Assembly (NCBI GenBank): GCA_031255895.1
Contig: JAIRRQ010000092.1
Span: forward strand, 1 to 7,087
DNA from: Methanocalculaceae archaeon
GTDB lineage: Archaea > Halobacteriota > Methanomicrobia > Methanomicrobiales > Methanocorpusculaceae
DNA length: 7,087 nucleotides
Reading direction: 5' to 3'
The notes beneath the pieces were generated by a model that was not told the origin of the DNA, did no database searches, and was given only the letters and a program-made list of their open reading frames with translations. Of this stretch, positions 5,945 through 7,087 are shown one piece after another (the first letter of the stretch is position 1; every line of letters starts with the position of its first letter). The position numbers and the translations under genes are program-made.

Positions 5945-5982
5945 ATTTTCTGAAAATACAGGAAAAATATTTTCAAGAAAAT
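5945..5982 (-). terminator. Paired ATTTTC/GAAAAT dyads after the permease gene
   Basis: Just past the permease stop the minus strand reads ATTTTC-TT-GAAAAT (5982 down to 5969), followed by TTTTT (5967-5963). A second dyad, ATTTTC-T-GAAAAT, lies at 5945-5957. The stems are A/T-only apart from one pair each and the loops are very short, so T-run-driven termination is likelier than a stable hairpin. Confidence 0.4.
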
Positions 5983-5990
5983 TACGCAAC

Positions 5991-6944
5991 TCACTCTACA
6001 AGGCCGCTTGAAATTTTCCATTCCATGAGATATGGGAATGCGATACCTACTAGAATCGCTAACACACCGATCCACTGAATATTAGATACAGTCTCTGTTA
6101 GAATAATCGTAGCTGCAAGAATTTCAACCGGAAGTTCGACTGCGTTTAGGATCGTCGCTATACCCGTACTGATCCGTGGGGTACCAATCGCAAGGAGCAG
6201 AATCGGAAATGCAACACCAAATAAACCAAGAGCCATGCCATAGATTATCGAGTCATTCGCAAATATTTTGGCAAAAATTGCTACAGGGTTGTCAATACAG
6301 GTGATGATGGCACATACAAAGATAAACCCTGTAAGAGCAATCAGGAAACTCCGATCTATCGACATCATCGATGGTTCAATCCGTCCACTAAGGAACACAA
6401 ACGTCGCGTAGAAGAATGCTGCAATCAAAGCAATTACTACGCCAAATGGATCGATTTCCATACCAAAACCAGTTGTTCCTCCTGCAAAAATTGTGCCAGC
6501 AAAGATGATCGCAACCGCAATCAACTGATTGCGTGACGGCATCTTGCCGTTTGCAATCGCTTCAATCACCACCCCCATCCAGGAGAATTGGAATAGCAGA
6601 ATCACCGCAACCGAAATAGGCAGATAACTCACCGAGTAGAAATAGCAGACGGTTACCAGGCACATCGCAGTGCCTGTGATGAACAGAATCAAACCGCGTT
6701 TCCACGTTGAGATCGTACTTTTTGCAGTCTTGTCATATTTTGGGAACAGGAAATGGACAAAACTCACTAAAATGGACAGAATAATCAGACCATAAAAAAA
6801 CTTACCAACCAGAATAATCGAAATATCTAATCCGTTTCCTACGGCGATCTTTACGATCGTTGACAGAATACCGTAACAACAAGCCGCGAGTAACACAAGG
6901 AATGAGCAAAACACAACTGATCCGGACAACATTTTCAGATCCAT
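5991..6944 (-). CDS. EamA/DMT-superfamily membrane permease
   Basis: This 317-residue, strongly hydrophobic protein has about ten predicted membrane helices, at roughly 10-35, 41-67, 83-101, 106-128, 140-156, 166-187, 198-217, 233-253, 262-284 and 289-308. It appears as two repeated five-helix halves, the usual layout of the drug/metabolite transporter family. The second half ends with the EamA-type pattern of a helix with an internal proline (NAVELPVEIL, 267-276), an acidic TET (283-285) and WIGVLAILVGIAF. EamA proteins export or import small metabolites; nothing here identifies the substrate. The ATG at 6942-6944 lacks a good ribosome binding site, but a TATA-like element upstream would give a very short leader. 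A second ATG four codons in is an alternative start. The gene stands alone. Confidence 0.85.
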   Translation of the reverse strand: MDLKMLSGSVVFCSFLVLLAACCYGILSTIVKIAVGNGLDISIILVGKFFYGLIILSILVSFVHFLFPKYDKTAKSTISTWKRGLILFITGTAMCLVTVCYFYSVSYLPISVAVILLFQFSWMGVVIEAIANGKMPSRNQLIAVAIIFAGTIFAGGTTGFGMEIDPFGVVIALIAAFFYATFVFLSGRIEPSMMSIDRSFLIALTGFIFVCAIITCIDNPVAIFAKIFANDSIIYGMALGLFGVAFPILLLAIGTPRISTGIATILNAVELPVEILAATIILTETVSNIQWIGVLAILVGIAFPYLMEWKISSGLVE

Positions 6945-6973
6945 ATTAATCAGAACTCATGGTAGGTGAGGAA

Positions 6974-6987
6974 TCATATAATAATTA
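6974..6987 (-). promoter_or_regulatory. TATA-like box of the permease gene
   Basis: The minus strand reads TAATTATTATATGA. Initiation about 25 bases downstream would fall near 6952, leaving a leader of only some eight bases. That matches the lack of a ribosome binding site and suggests a nearly leaderless transcript. The remaining bases to 7087 are A/T-rich and show no gene. Confidence 0.35.
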
Positions 6988-7087
6988 TGCATTCAATGTG
7001 TTAACTCAGAAAAATGTATCGATAAATAACTAAAAAATGAGAAAATTATTTTAGTTTGAATGTGTATCTATTCTGAACTATAATTGA

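Larger units (their letters stand above)
4718..5990. other. Long intergenic region, no convincing gene
   Basis: Apart from the possible remnant at 4848-5168, no frame looks coding. Two overlapping open frames, 5561-5770 on the plus strand (69 codons) and 5585-5833 on the minus strand (82 codons, TTG start), have no ribosome binding site and no recognisable similarity. The stretch contains a GT microsatellite near 4760-4772, a CTCTC/GAGAG stem with a following T8 (5065-5099), a TATA-like TTTTATCTATAA near 5190-5201, a 16-bp dyad (5238-5253), clustered stem-loops (5371-5451), AAGTATT/AATACTT arms (5469-5475 and 5501-5507) and GAGACAG/CTGTCTC arms (5664-5670 and 5714-5720). An unannotated small RNA is possible. 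Confidence 0.5.

Overview
The window looks like a chromosomal segment of a methanogenic euryarchaeon. The decisive marker is a full-length F420-dependent methylenetetrahydromethanopterin reductase (mer), a core enzyme of methanogenesis. The other genes fit this: an archaeal dUTPase, a CetZ-type tubulin-superfamily protein, an archaeal tRNA-Arg with no encoded CCA, and A/T-rich TATA-like elements ahead of genes. The gene set is compatible with Methanomicrobiales (a Methanocorpusculum-like organism is my guess), but genus is inference only.

Layout. 1-169: the 3' end of a plus-strand gene, tentatively a methanogen-type thymidylate synthase. 170-508: no gene, but a long imperfect hairpin. 509-820: a decayed plus-strand gene for a surface protein with a C-terminal membrane anchor. 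851-922: tRNA-Arg(UCG), minus strand. 1025-1456: dut, plus strand. 1469-3448: a 659-residue CetZ-like protein, minus strand, converging on dut with a 12-bp gap. 3449-3702: a divergent, A/T-rich promoter region. 3703-4686: mer, plus strand, followed by a hairpin/T-run terminator. 4687-5990: 1.3 kb without a convincing gene, holding several stem-loops, a sharp 16-bp dyad and a possible gene remnant. 5991-6944: a ten-helix EamA/DMT-family permease, minus strand. 6945-7087: its A/T-rich upstream region.

How the genes relate. The tentative thymidylate synthase and the dUTPase would be consecutive steps (dUTP to dUMP to dTMP), although a pseudogene and a tRNA separate them. The remaining genes are single transcription units with no evident shared pathway. 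The most unusual object is the CetZ-like protein. Its fold is readily followed to about residue 385, but the glycine-rich phosphate-binding loop (T4) is replaced, and a tail of about 270 residues ending in short proline/lysine repeats has been added. No mobile element, CRISPR array or defence system is visible.
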